Source: Glandiceps talaboti (taxonomy: Eukaryota; Hemichordata; Enteropneusta; Spengelidae). From it: a stretch of 64,000 nt of DNA. The notes under the pieces were generated by a model. It was given only the letters and a program-made list of their open reading frames with translations, ran no database searches and was not told the origin of the DNA. Position 1 is the first letter of the stretch, and the number at the start of each line of letters is the position of its first letter. The position numbers and the translations under genes were made by a program. Positions 8,601-19,012 of this stretch are shown piece by piece. The DNA is taken from the NCBI RefSeq assembly GCF_964340395.1, contig NC_135553.1, positions 18,662,501 to 18,726,500 on the forward strand, written 5' to 3'.

Positions 8601-10931
8601 ATGCGAGTTCAAGAGTATGATTTCGATATTCAACACAGACCGGGCAAAAATATTCCCCATGCGGATGGGTTATCGCGTAGAGAATATGAACAGGTAGGGA
8701 GCCAAAATTCTGACTTCAGTAACCCAGATACTCCTGCATTTGAGCCTACAATGAGCAATGACATAAAGGTCGACGACGATAACACTAGAGGGTCAAGTAC
8801 ACATATGGCCAATGTTAATATGGTGAATTTGGATAAGTCAAACAAATCAGATGACTCTGATATTGACATCAGTGAATTATATAACACCTTAGCAACGGTT
8901 GCCAGTACAAATAGTGTTGAGACTAGTACTGATAGTCAATCCCAGGGGTCAGTCACAGCAAATGATGATTGCGTACTCAATGATGACTTACATTCCAATA
9001 CGACAGCTGATAGAATTTCGCGCTTACAGCATAGTGACAGTCATTTAGTTCCGATGATTAAGTTCTTAACAAGTGGGGATTTACCAAATGATAAAAAGTT
9101 GGCTAAACGTATCGCAAACACGCAGGCAAATTATTTGTTGCTCAATGGAATTTTGTATCATTTATGGTCACCGTCGGGAAAGTCTGCTCTAGCTAAGGAT
9201 TGTATTAGACAATTAGTTATTCCACGGTCACTTCAATTGTATGTCATAAAGCGGATTCACGATGACGTAACAGGAGGTCATCTCGGGACGTCGCGATGTT
9301 TATATGCAATTCGGTCACGATATTATTGGGATGGGATGAATAAGGATATCACAGATTATGTAGCATCGTGTGCACGTTGCCATACTAGAAAGAGAGGTCG
9401 TCGGTTCAAAGGTCACTTAATTCCACTGAAAGTCACGGTAGTTATGCATAGACTTGGCATGGATTTTTTAGGGCCACTGAAAAAGACAAAAAGTGGGAAT
9501 GTGCATATTTTAGTTGTGACGGAATATTTGACTAAGTTTGCGTGGGCATTCGCAGTACCTAATACGAAAACAGAAACTGTTGCTAAAGTATTGTTTCGAG
9601 AAATATTTTGCACTTTTGGTTTTCCAAATTCTATTCTCTCAGATCAAGGTTCGTCATTTATGTCACATGTTATGAAAGAAGTTTGTCGCTATTTCGATAT
9701 TACAAAGAAGCGTTCATCTCCGTATATGCCATCGGTAAATGGGCTGACAGAGCGTTTTAACAGAACTCTGATAGATATGATTTCTATTTACACGAATCGA
9801 CTAGGTGATGATTGGGACATTTTTCTACCGTCAGTTTTATTCGCATACAGGTCTACGCCACATGACACGACGAAAATGTCACCATTCAGGGCATTGTTTG
9901 GGGTCGAGCCAAGACTACCGGTTGATACTGAATTAATACCACAACTTGGTGCGTCACACAACGCGAATTTATTCTTAGAGGAAATGGCACGGTGTCGCAA
10001 TTTGGCTGTATCATTAGTGAAAGAGAATATCGAAAAGGCACAAGCAAAGATGAAAAAGAGATATGATAAATCCGCACATGCTGAGAATACATTTAAAGTA
10101 GGTGACATAGTGTATCTTCATCATCCGGCTGTGAAGCCCGGTTACGCCAAGAAGTTTCACAAATTCTTCCGCGGACCATATCGCATCAAGGAACAAATTT
10201 CACCGGTAAATTTCAAACTGCAACATGTTGAAGGCACAAGACCTTATGGGAAAGTTATTCATGCTAACCGACTCAAGCATGCAAAGTTGAGACCACGACG
10301 TCTATTAAGTAATGATGATCAGGAATCAATTGATGAATCTGACAGTTCAACTCAGATACAGAGCGATAATCACTTATCACACCCAGTGAATGATGATAAC
10401 GGTCGTGACTATCATATGTATTCGGATACAGAAATTTATGATTTATCAGACACGTCCAGTGAAAGTGTGTCTGAATCAACTGATCACTCTGCACAGCCAA
10501 GAAAAATAGATAAGAAGGTAGCTATTAGAAAGAGAGCAGAAAGACGTATCGCTCGTAAAATAGCACAAAGCACACGTGAAACTCGTAGTAGTTCAGGGAA
10601 TCGCGACGAAGTCTCAACCCATGAAAGTGCTGATACTTCCGATTCAAACGATACAGTACGTTCAAATCGGTCCCCTGCGCGACATCCCATTGATTATGAT
10701 AGTGACAGTTTGGCTGGAGAAAATGAATATGTTGGTGATGACACATATTATCGTATAGAAAAGATTTTACGCGGACGATACAAAAATGGCATTTTAGAAT
10801 ATCTGATAAAATGGGAGGGATACCCTAATTCAGACAATTCATGGATTCCAAAGGATTACTTGAATGAAGTTGCCCTTCAATCTTTACGCGACAATCCAGT
10901 TGTCATTACGGGTAAGTCACGCCCAACTTAA
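5640..10931 (+). CDS. Gypsy Gag-Pol polyprotein with C-terminal chromodomain (1763 aa)
   Basis: One uninterrupted frame carries the replication proteins of a Metaviridae-type retrotransposon. In order: Gag capsid-like region (about 1-130, with a GEAERWF-type core); a CCHC zinc knuckle (CRLCNKPGHTSPSC, about 262-275); an aspartic protease (VDTGSS, about 328); reverse transcriptase (VIDYRELNK near 647, LPQGLRNS, YLDD near 752); RNase H (YTDAS near 898, TDHAN); integrase with an HHCC zinc domain (about 1200-1250) and a DDE core (MDFLGP, SDQGSSF, then Glu in TERFNRTL, about 1273-1371); and a chromodomain (about 1702-1755, YLIKWEGYP...SWIP). A chromodomain on integrase is known to guide integration to marked chromatin. 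Gag and Pol are fused with no frameshift, and no env frame follows. All catalytic motifs appear present. Confidence 0.95.
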   Translation: MGLDLLPPKFTGDEIVKKWLCKFDAFISLKGYNDDQSLHTFTLLLTGEAERWFVSLPENVAVNWAYVRQAFIGRFQDGGPRWKVDQDLQKIKQSDDENIEEYASRVRDILCRYGRDINGEEILSIFLQGMRRSLFGPVVLKEPTNFREAVHFARLAEMVQDLDGQGKMGVEKSTSDPGASDRDILQQTCDSLTDALNLNTRLHEQLISKMTSQDKPNRDDQHFTSHAVRQNTFKSDPYSRELKNNRNGPTYGGQQVRSGEPVCRLCNKPGHTSPSCVMHSDRQLNSNTCNANLSINSPTLSSISIDNMHNSNLINVRIYGKNVNALVDTGSSVTVVTSKLLKEIPELRRVQIVKSSHDYITVASGGRLPVRGSINIPAIINNRSVLMPAHLVDNLNKPLIIGVDFMKMHRAIIDMAKNKLRLRSKLFMRSADKYLIPAKSECIISARLPSHVGDGILGTTPNIKSLCHLGLVTARVLAKTENDLVPIRIANASDNDVTLRRNTRLGVFKPLSDGDQLYNIDLGASQTYPPIACPLTREQREFFSDFDWTDHDLSDQQLEQLQSVLWQNRDAFVDKSGTLGYCDVIKHRIELDENAKPVSRPPYRVSPDKRKEIRSQLDNLLDQGVITPSTSQYSSPLLLVKKPSGAYRLVIDYRELNKQTVPIVFPLPGLQDCLDMIGDKSPKYFTTLDMTSGFWQLAIDERDSHKTAFVSLDGKYEWNTLPQGLRNSSALFQQTMQHLFRELIWSHLVVYLDDLVVYSNTFDNHLLHINNVLTRLREAGLKLGPKKCHFGRKKIKFLGHILTKDGISADPAKISAVESFPVPTNVSKVKSFLGLAGFYRRFIRDFSKIAHPLHNLLHKNKVFKWTDECQQAFDTLKQKLVTAPLLGFPQYNDPFILYTDASAFSVGYVLAQKQDKLERPIAYGGRSLSSRERKYSTTEREAIALLHGLSQCVPYLRGNRFTVITDHANLPYLFKMKSPSGRIARWIMRVQEYDFDIQHRPGKNIPHADGLSRREYEQVGSQNSDFSNPDTPAFEPTMSNDIKVDDDNTRGSSTHMANVNMVNLDKSNKSDDSDIDISELYNTLATVASTNSVETSTDSQSQGSVTANDDCVLNDDLHSNTTADRISRLQHSDSHLVPMIKFLTSGDLPNDKKLAKRIANTQANYLLLNGILYHLWSPSGKSALAKDCIRQLVIPRSLQLYVIKRIHDDVTGGHLGTSRCLYAIRSRYYWDGMNKDITDYVASCARCHTRKRGRRFKGHLIPLKVTVVMHRLGMDFLGPLKKTKSGNVHILVVTEYLTKFAWAFAVPNTKTETVAKVLFREIFCTFGFPNSILSDQGSSFMSHVMKEVCRYFDITKKRSSPYMPSVNGLTERFNRTLIDMISIYTNRLGDDWDIFLPSVLFAYRSTPHDTTKMSPFRALFGVEPRLPVDTELIPQLGASHNANLFLEEMARCRNLAVSLVKENIEKAQAKMKKRYDKSAHAENTFKVGDIVYLHHPAVKPGYAKKFHKFFRGPYRIKEQISPVNFKLQHVEGTRPYGKVIHANRLKHAKLRPRRLLSNDDQESIDESDSSTQIQSDNHLSHPVNDDNGRDYHMYSDTEIYDLSDTSSESVSESTDHSAQPRKIDKKVAIRKRAERRIARKIAQSTRETRSSSGNRDEVSTHESADTSDSNDTVRSNRSPARHPIDYDSDSLAGENEYVGDDTYYRIEKILRGRYKNGILEYLIKWEGYPNSDNSWIPKDYLNEVALQSLRDNPVVITGKSRPT

Positions 10932-13003
10932 TAGCAAACCAAAGGTTGTTGCTAGGAACTCCCGAGTTTACAGATATGGCTCATAATGTCTTCTTTGTCT
11001 TAACATTGTTTCTGTTACGATATTTATTGTTTCAATATTGCAGCCCAAGTTGTATCTGCACTTTATGGCTATGCTTCAGGTGTGCACTGTTTACATAACA
11101 TTACATTTGTCTTCATATATTAAACTAAAGTGTGTTCACCAATTCTTATACACAAAATTGTTGTCATAACTCATAATTGTCAACCTTGTATCCAACCGCA
11201 TCGTGTACTTACTTTTATCATTCTTTTCATTCTTGAAGTTGCTTTGATGAATATTCTGTTTGATAGAGTTTACTTAGTATATTTTTGTTAGGGTTTTTTA
11301 CTATAGTATGTTTGAGTGCACAGTATGATTGAGTGAGTGTTTGTACAGTCAGGCCTGACGCGGAATAATTGTGATGTTTTGATCGGGAAATATTCGTTTA
11401 TTGGTAACTCATCAGACATAAAACTCTTTAAAAGTAATTTGTTTATTTTCATCTGCGTGTGTATTATTTCATAATATTTCAATACATTAGTTCCAACGTC
11501 TTAATGATCAGAGGCGCATGTGTTCCTTTTCATGATTCTAGCTTCCATTTCATTTATGTGTTTGTTCATTTCATGCTTTCATATGTCTGCTGAACTTCAA
11601 ATGAAATAGTTGTTCATTTGGTTTTTTTTTTTCATTTGTGGCATATTTGTTGAGCTCAATATCTTGAGTATGTTTACCACCTCGATATGAAATATGTTCC
11701 CTTTGTTTGATAGTTTAATTTGGATTATTTGGTTATCTCTGTCGATAACGTTTCAGGTCGATAAAGTTTCAGGTTCAAATAACTTTTATTCTTTGATAGA
11801 TAGCGGGTGTGTATCAATTAGGTGCTGACAAGTATATATAGTTTTGAGTTAAGTTAAAGTTGGCATTTTCGACTGTTTTAGAGTACTACCGACTTACATG
11901 TACAGTCAGAAGGTTCCTTGGCAAACCATTTCAGTCCTGGACGCAGGACAATGTTATATTGTTTACCTAGGGACAAGCATGCATTCTTTCTGTAGATTGG
12001 TTAGTTTACGTTTGTTTACTCTTCTCAAGAATAATACGTATATGTGACACACAGTGAAGTGGGTTATATAATATTACGAAATACATATTGTGATAAGGCC
12101 CTCTGACACTCTTATTTACGAAGTGCTTTATGGGTTGACACAGTCCATTGACATTTGCACATTACTTTGTGTGATATAGATATGTATTTAATGACGTAGC
12201 GATTGACGTTGACTGACTATTTTCATGATAAGAATCCTCTATGGTTTATTTTACGTATTTGACGATAATAGGGTGCGTTTGATGTCGTCCTTGAACATAT
12301 ATACGATAACACGACATCATCTCCCCGCTACTTGCGACATTACGTAACCTTCATGGCTTGCGAAAATTACATATTTATACTATGCTTTGATGCGATAAAA
12401 AATTAGTGATAATGCGTGAGATATATTGTCTTAGACTGGCATACTGACTTCCGATTATCATTTAGATACTCTTTATTATATGATAGCTTACTAGGTATGA
12501 TATGTTTACATTTTATTATTTTAGTCAACTCCTTTTACATATATTATTACACAGCAACAATTACTCATTTCGAATTTGATCTGAGATTTATTCAAATCAT
12601 TAAATTTGGCTGTTTTTCATTAGTTCAACGTAGTTATTAGAATGTTTTGTCAAAGTTGGAGTTATTTTTGATTATGATATTTTTTTTACTTATCTGGTGA
12701 TTTGCAGTAAGGCACTTTACAACTTTCTGATTTATTTGTATCACACGCAATTTATTTTAACTTTATTTAGTTAAGTCACATGATAACTGATTCAATTTTG
12801 ATTTACAACAATGTTGCATTACTACTCTAGTATTATATTTCAACTATTGCGTATGGATTTTTAGTTTCATTTTTTTAACATTTCACTTTCTTTACTTTAC
12901 TTTATATTTCTTAGTTAGGCAAGATGGTACGATATTTTTCGCGAGGAGAGATGTCAATCATTTATGTTGAAGCGAGGGCGCTTCACAGTGAAGGTGGGCG
13001 CTG
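10932..13003 (+). other. Long non-coding region of the gypsy element between pol and 3' LTR
   Basis: About 2.07 kb of T-rich sequence with no credible coding frame on either strand. The stretch just before the LTR (AAGGTGGGCGCTG) is the likely polypurine tract region. There is no envelope-like ORF. Confidence 0.6.
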
Positions 13004-13684
13004 TGTTACGAGTCACAGATCTAAAATATATCCATTTAGGACATTTTGGTAAATTTTCATTATGAACTCTAAATTGAAGTCAAAAAGCATTTAAACTTTG
13101 TACAAACAGTGACATTCCGTTGCGTAACAACATAGGTCTTTGACATCTCTACATGGGGTGTTTCTGAGTTGTTTGTACCAGGTACGATTGAATTGTCAAC
13201 AAGTTTTATTATGACATGACTATTTTATGGTCTTTGAGATATGAACTTGTATAACTAATCTAGGGAAGGTGATTGGATATTAGATCTCAGATGATGTCTT
13301 TCATAAGACTTAAGAATACGTCATACTCTAAGAATAGAGAATTTGAGTAAACTTGAAAATGTATTTAAGTTGGGTTTTGAGCCCATCTCGAGAGGAGAGG
13401 CGGAGACGGAGATTGGTCATGTAATAAAATCAACCAAGTGGTTAGCTTGGCGTTCGTTGAACCAGATACGTATGTTTCGTTGTGAGTTCTACTCAACACA
13501 ATCCAAGTCGGTACGGTACCTCGTAGAAGAGATGGTTTGAGAAGAAACTAGTTGGTCGGCTAATTCAACGTTATAGTCTTAAATGGAACAGACTGACGAT
13601 TGGAACAGCAGTGCGAGTGAGTACTTCCCCGTTTGAACATTACATATCGATAAACTGCAAAGTAAGCCGATCAACAGCGTTTCA
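13004..13684 (+). repeat. 3' LTR of gypsy element
   Basis: 681 bp, matching 4776-5456 by eye except at one base (G at 13511). It ends CA at 13684, followed by the GATG target duplicate. Confidence 0.92.
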
Positions 13685-13820
13685 GATGTCAATAAAGTAC
13701 GAGTAGCTATTCTTACAGTACTTGGTTGTGTGTGGACATCATTCCTTTCCAGAACCTGTTTCTAAACAATCAACTTATCCCACAGATAGTGAGATTGTAC
13801 AAGCAAATTTTCCCATCTAC

Positions 13821-13874
13821 CTGATGTTGTTGCTATAGATGTTGTTGATATTGATACGATAGGCGTCGTCACCG
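13821..13874 (-). CDS. Variant 54-nt linker exon, unit A
   Basis: Same exon class as 3028-3081, with the same TAG acceptor, CAG|GTAGAT donor, length and phase. The middle is changed, giving VTTPIVSISTTSIATTS. It is duplicated at 21055-21108. It lies next to an ordinary linker exon (14168-14221), so a transcript could carry two linkers in series. Confidence 0.5.
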
Positions 13875-13922
13875 CTATGAACATATACAAGAAGTAATTA
13901 TCTTTTATCGATTTTATCCAGA

Positions 13923-13971
13923 TTCAGTGACTGACTGACTGACTGACTGACTGACTGACTGACTGACTGAC

Positions 13972-14030
<59 letters not shown>
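13923..14030. repeat. (ACTG)n-(ATTG)n microsatellite
   Basis: About 50 bp of GACT repeats run into about 60 bp of GATT repeats, then the same GAACATTGC flank seen beside LINE A. It is the LINE-free counterpart of the LINE A 5' junction. Unit B has it at 21162-21267. Confidence 0.85.
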
Positions 14031-14031
<1 letters not shown>

Positions 14032-14167
14032 CATTGCAAAAACTGAATTTTAATTATTGTAGAGTATAGATCAAAACAAGGTGAAAATATCGACTATCTT
14101 TTAAGAATATCTGTGAGTTCATGAAACTGACTGTGAGATTCTACAAATAGCAAATTGTCCCATCTAC

Positions 14168-14221
14168 CTGATGTTGTTGCTATAGGTGCTGCTGATGTTG
14201 CTGCGATAGGCGTCGTCACCG
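14168..14221 (-). CDS. 54-nt linker exon, unit A (right)
   Basis: Matches 3028-3081 by eye in exon and splice sites. It is the first linker met after the CUB exon at 14834-15193 on the minus strand. Joining GAAG|CGGTG gives in-frame Ala-Val-Thr-Thr-Pro. Confidence 0.6.
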
Positions 14222-14441
14222 CTATGAAAATAAACACAAAAGAACATGAAAACAGAGTTAGTGAAGTTTAATATAATTACAATGGGAGGGAAGAATGTTT
14301 TCACCATATTCTTCTCTGTCTGATAGACTAGTCCAATTTCTTATCAAAGTTAATTAATGTAATTTACATATTTTTCATCGCGTCCAACAATATGTGATTA
14401 CACAATTTGTAAAGTAATTATCTTTTATCGACATCATCCAG

Positions 14442-14715
14442 ATTGATTGCTTGCTTGCTTGCTTGATTGATTGATTGATTGATTGATTGATCAATTGATT
14501 TCAATCTGAGTCTGAATGAGAGTGAGTGAGTGAGTGAGTGAGTGAGTGAGTGAGTGAGTGAGTGAGTGAGTGAGTGAGTGAGTGAGTGAGTGAGTGAGTG
14601 AGTGAGGGAGGGAGGGAGGGAGGGAGTGTGTGAATGAGTGGGCGGGTAGATGGGTGAGTTTGGAGTGAATTGAGTGAGTGAGTGAGTGAGTGAGTGAGTG
14701 AGTGAGTGAGTGAGC

Positions 14716-14768
<53 letters not shown>
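14442..14768. repeat. LINE-free S block with (GTGA)n and (TG)n
   Basis: GATT/GCTT tetramers, core, a long GTGA tract, a GGGA tract, a second GTGA tract and then about 50 bp of TG dinucleotides. At the position where LINE B begins in the other S block (after GAATTGAGTGAGTGAG), the repeat continues uninterrupted here. This copy therefore shows the pre-insertion state. Confidence 0.85.
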
Positions 14769-14771
<3 letters not shown>

Positions 14772-14833
14772 CGATACATACTGTGGCATTCGTAATAATC
14801 GCTAAATCAATATCATAGTTTTCCTAAGTTTAC

Positions 14834-15193
14834 CTTCTTCAGATACTGTCAAGTGAAAACCCTTGTCTCCTATAGAGCCATCTGACTGTAACTGAAACCA
14901 CACCGATCCTTCAGTTGATGTAAAATCTGTAGGTGCAGTAGCTCCACTGAAAGCCCATGCAGTACTTTTAGCATTCATTTTTGTATTTCCGTAACCTGCG
15001 TAGAAATAATCTGAACCACTCTCTGTAGCAAAGACATTGTATATTACTGTCATCGTAGGGGAACCACTACTGGAGACGTAGACTACCCAATCACATACAA
15101 GATTATCAGGATAGTCGGCAGGATAGTTTGGTGTTGTTATGTCAACGCTGCCACCGGGTGTAAGGTTGAGTGTTGTTGAACCAGGACAGGCCC
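14834..15193 (-). CDS. CUB-domain exon, unit A
   Basis: Extracellular CUB domain encoded by one 360-nt exon. The acceptor TTTATAG precedes 15193 and the donor GAAG|GTAAAC follows 14834, so the exon is phase 1-1. It begins G-A-C-P-G-S-T-T and contains SVDITTPNYPADYPDNLVCDW, typical of the CUB first half, then SGSDYFYAGYG and a GFHLTVSEE end strand. Two cysteines (exon residues 3 and 34) form the usual first disulfide; the second Cys pair of canonical CUB domains is absent. It is probably one repeat of a secreted adhesive, mucus or lectin-associated protein, followed in frame by the linker exon at 14168-14221. The reading frame also extends through both introns, so boundaries rest on splice consensus. 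Confidence 0.8.
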
Positions 15194-16118
15194 CTATAAA
15201 TGAATTAATACAAGAGTTAGTTGTTACTTGGTACTTTTTTCCAAATGGCACTTGCCTTGCCCTCATTAAATTCAATCATTGGTGATCAAGTACGACTAGG
15301 TAAATGATTACATTGAGAGTTGTCGATATATAGTCTATTTTCTTACGTCAATTGATTGTTCCAGAAACTCGACACTCGTAGAGTCATCTCCAATGGAAAG
15401 AAGGGTCTGAACATGTTCCCTTGACAATAAAACTAAACTGATATGATTTATAATGCTTTCTTTTGTGACCCTTGTCATTTCAGCCCTTTATCCACCATAT
15501 ATTCTTAAAGATACACAATTTGAAATTTCATATCTTTCGAATTGTTTCCAACAAACCAAAGAAAGTATTCACTGTATAAATCCTGTTTTGATGTAGATCG
15601 TTGACGGATTGAACTTGAAGAAATTGTCGTCTCTTTGGGCCGTGGGTATTGCACACTTTCCTTTTAGAATCAATTCAACCATAAAGCATCCTCTTTGTCA
15701 ATAGTATAGTGTTAAGTACCAACTGCTGTTGCGTTGGTGGCGTTATTGTCGTTGCGTTGGAAGTTGCAAATCATCCCTAAAATCACTAGAGACTAGAAAG
15801 AGTTTGAACTCGCCCTTACTCCGACCTATTCACGCATTATTAAAATAATCAATTATACTGCCTTAGTTGAGTGTCAGAATATTATGGTTATAATTACACT
15901 GTCAGTTGGAGAGCGCGCATGACAACTTTTTAAGAAGAAAATTAGAAGCAGTTGCCACTGAGAGGTCTGTTGTTTTTATTATTGGTAATTATAAATTAAG
16001 AACATACAAAAACATGTACACGACAAATAGCATAGAAAGAATCGACATTTGTTAATTTAATACTATAGTGAATATAGGAATAATACATAGAATAATCCGT
16101 ACAATGCTAATGGTGTAA
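15194..16118. other. Intron sequence upstream of the CUB exon, unit A
   Basis: AT-rich non-coding sequence, repeated at 22442-23366. Its middle part is also recognisable in diverged form at about 34130-34640 and 38280-38700, which ties the two halves of the locus together. I see no other exon in it. Confidence 0.5.
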
Positions 16119-16611
16119 GGGAGCCTTAAGCAGGGGGGGGGGGGGGGAAATAAGGTCCGGGCTGTTGCATAAAATATTCCGCTGTTCGATGATAGGGATT
16201 TAATGCCACCGTTTTAAAGGTAGTCACTGTGGTTATTTTCTATAACTACCTAACATGAATTTGTTTGAATGCACTGCATTAATCAATACCTGTGTTTGGA
16301 ACTCATCGGCTGAGCTGAAGGTCACAAACTCCTAAAGATTAGATTTGGACACTCCCGACATTGACGGGACTGAGGTCAACATCATCACAACATTACCCTA
16401 GTATTTTACCAAGCTGTTCCCGTTTTACTCCTGTGAGACCCATTTCTCTCCTCATATCATAACTGAGAGCTAATCAACTACATGGTTGTCAGCAGAAATT
16501 TGATTGATGCTACTTTGTAAAATATGGCCCTTCCCCGAGGACGGATTTGTAAAAAGTGATCCTACCCTTTATTTCCCCGGCCCTCCCCATTTATAAATAC
16601 TGAAGGCTCTT
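16119..16611. mobile_element. Harbinger-like MITE, copy B (complete)
   Basis: 493 bp. It opens GGGAGCCTTAAGCAG and a run of about 14 G, and ends AATACTGAAGGCTCTT. It is bordered by TAA at 16116-16118 and 16612-16614. The imperfect terminal inverted repeats and 3-bp TWA duplication fit PIF/Harbinger-derived non-autonomous elements. The copy marks the boundary between tandem units A and B. Confidence 0.65.
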
Positions 16612-16673
16612 TAAGGTTTTTATTCATCAAATGTATGAGTAGACTCATTATTTTCATTATCTGCTCTATACAT

Positions 16674-16702
16674 ATAGATTGATTGCTTGCTTGCTTGCTT
16701 GC

Positions 16703-16735
<33 letters not shown>

Positions 16736-16774
16736 CAATTGATTTCAATCTGAGTCTGAATGAGAGTGAGTGAG
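16674..16774. repeat. S block beside LINE A, unit B
   Basis: Same GATT/GCTT/GTGA structure as 532-632, with small repeat-number differences. Confidence 0.7.
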
Positions 16775-19012
16775 TTGTTGTTGTTGTTGTTGTTGTTCCT
16801 TTATTCCTCCTCAAAAAAGAGAAGAGTTACACAACAATAAAGCGAAAAACTATCAAATCAGATTACAGAGGAAAAGTATAAATAATTACAGAAAACTAAT
16901 TGCAATATTCATGTTTCAAATAAACATGGCGTAGGGTTCGTTTCTAAATGTCCAGGCACATATGCATAAACTTTAAGATGATATCTTGAAGTAGTTCTGT
17001 GTTAATGAGGAGATTGTCGTTGCAAAAGACATCTCCTAAAATTCTGACAATGAAATCAAACTCATCTAGGTTGAATAAAGCCACAGAAAAGTCTACATTG
17101 AGTTCATTGAAGAGACTTGTCCAGAAATAGTCTCTAGCAGTGGAAGTTTGGCGACATGACGTTGTTAGATGAATGAGAAGGTTATCAGCAACGTCTTCGC
17201 ATTTGGAGCATTTTATATTGCATGGAGTGGCAAGAACTTTCATGATTTTGTAAACAGTTGACTTGTATTTAGGGAATTTGCGTGAGTAGGAATATAAATG
17301 AAACGGCAATATATGTTTATGTAACTGAGAGAAGAGCTGTAGTTCATCTCTAGTTGCAATTCTATCTCTCCAAAGATTGCACTCTTTCTCATATATAGCA
17401 TCTTTTACAATAATTTTCCAAAGGAATTTAGGCGGAAAATAACCAGTTGCACAGAACTCGTCTAAGAAGCAAAGTAATCCGTATTTCAAAAGAATATTCA
17501 TAATATCAGGTATAAAGCCTAAGCGTTTCTTTACAGATGAAAACTTAAATTCAAAAAGTCGTTGTAAGAATACATGTTTTCTTACTGAGAAATTATCACA
17601 GTTACATAGAGTTCCAAAAAAACGCAATTTACAATTGTCAATGTATGCCTCAATTGGTATCAAACCTACTGCGCTTAGAGCTAAATCAGTCGGAGTTTTG
17701 GAGGGAAAACCTTGAATGGTTTTGGCAGCATATCTCTGACAACGTTCAAGCATTAGAAGTTCAGTTTCATTGGGAGTCCAAAGTTCACAAGTATGAAAGG
17801 CTGCAGGAAGACACATGCGTTTCCAGACTTCTGTACTGACGATTGGATTGAGACCGTAAGGTCCAATACCAACACTGCGTAACGAATTTATCAGACACCT
17901 GGCTTTCTTACAAACAGAGAGTGTACGTTCCATCGACGATAAATTATTTGTAAATTGCATGCCGACGATTGTAATTGAATCTACTTCAGTGAGAGGACAG
18001 TTGTTCAGAGACAAGTTTCGATGTTGGCGCGAGCGTTCACGTTCTCGTGTTGTTTCACCGAAAACGAGTAATCTACATTTTGTGGCTGAGAGCTTCAGTC
18101 TCCATGTCGAGCAGTAATTGCATACAATGTTCAACATTTTTTGACATGTAGAGCGAGTTGGTGCTAATATTGAGATGTCATCTGCTAACGCAGGCGCACC
18201 AAGAAATAGCGAATCGATGTAACATCCGAATCTACTGTTCTCGAGTTCAACGAGGAGGTCATTTGCATAAATTAGGAATAGAGTTGTAGAAAGGATACTT
18301 CCTTGTCGTACACCTTGAAATAGTCGATATTCCTCAGACGTATACGTGTCTATGGCGATTTGACATTTTTGTCCGTGAAACATGTTTTTCAATAATCTCC
18401 AAAGTTTTGCGTTGATGCCCAAAGTGTACAGTTTGTGAAATAAACCATTCCACCAAATCGAGTCAAAAGCTTTTTGAAGGTCAAGACTGCACATAAATAC
18501 CTTGCTACCTCTTTCAACGTGATGAAGAATTGTCTCTTGAATGCAGAATGCTGTGGTGATATTACTCTGACCAGGTTGATAGCCGGCTTGTAGGGGATGT
18601 GGTAAATTTTTGTCACAGAGCCATGGTTGTAGGCGATGCGAAATGCACATTTCAAAGAGTTTTTGCAGAGTCGGTAGCAGTGTGATGCCCCTGTAGTTTG
18701 CGGGATCAAAACGATTTTTGTTACCACCCTTGAAAATTGGAACAAGGTATGCAGATTTGAATGATGAAGGAATGTATTCAACATTAATCAATGCATTAAA
18801 TAAATTAACTAATGCGTCCATAAGAAAGGGGCCTCCGAAAATAATGTGTTCGTATGTGATGGAGTCTGGCCCTCCTGCTTTTCCACGTTTCAGTTTTCCT
18901 ATAGCACGTGAGATATCTTCTATAGAGAGTGGTCGAGACAGAATTGTTTCAGCGTTATCGTGGCTAGAAGCTGAGAGGTTGTCAAGTTCTTCGTCGATTT
19001 GGACTCTGAACG
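16775..19012 (-). mobile_element. LINE A copy 2
   Basis: Same truncated element as 632-2869, with the same junctions: (AAC)n against (TCAC)n on one side and (CAAT)n on the other. It was inherited by duplication of the whole unit, not by a separate insertion. Confidence 0.8.

Larger units (their letters stand above)
4776..13684 (+). mobile_element. Intact Ty3/gypsy LTR retrotransposon with chromodomain
   Basis: An 8.9-kb element flanked by GATG at 4772-4775 and 13685-13688, a 4-bp target duplication. The empty site with a single GATG is seen at 20919-20922 in unit B, and the same sequence is in unit C. It has two 681-bp LTRs beginning TG and ending CA, a single gag-pol frame (5640-10931), and about 2 kb of non-coding sequence before the 3' LTR. 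By eye the two LTRs differ at one base, so the insertion is recent and the element may still be competent. Confidence 0.93.
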
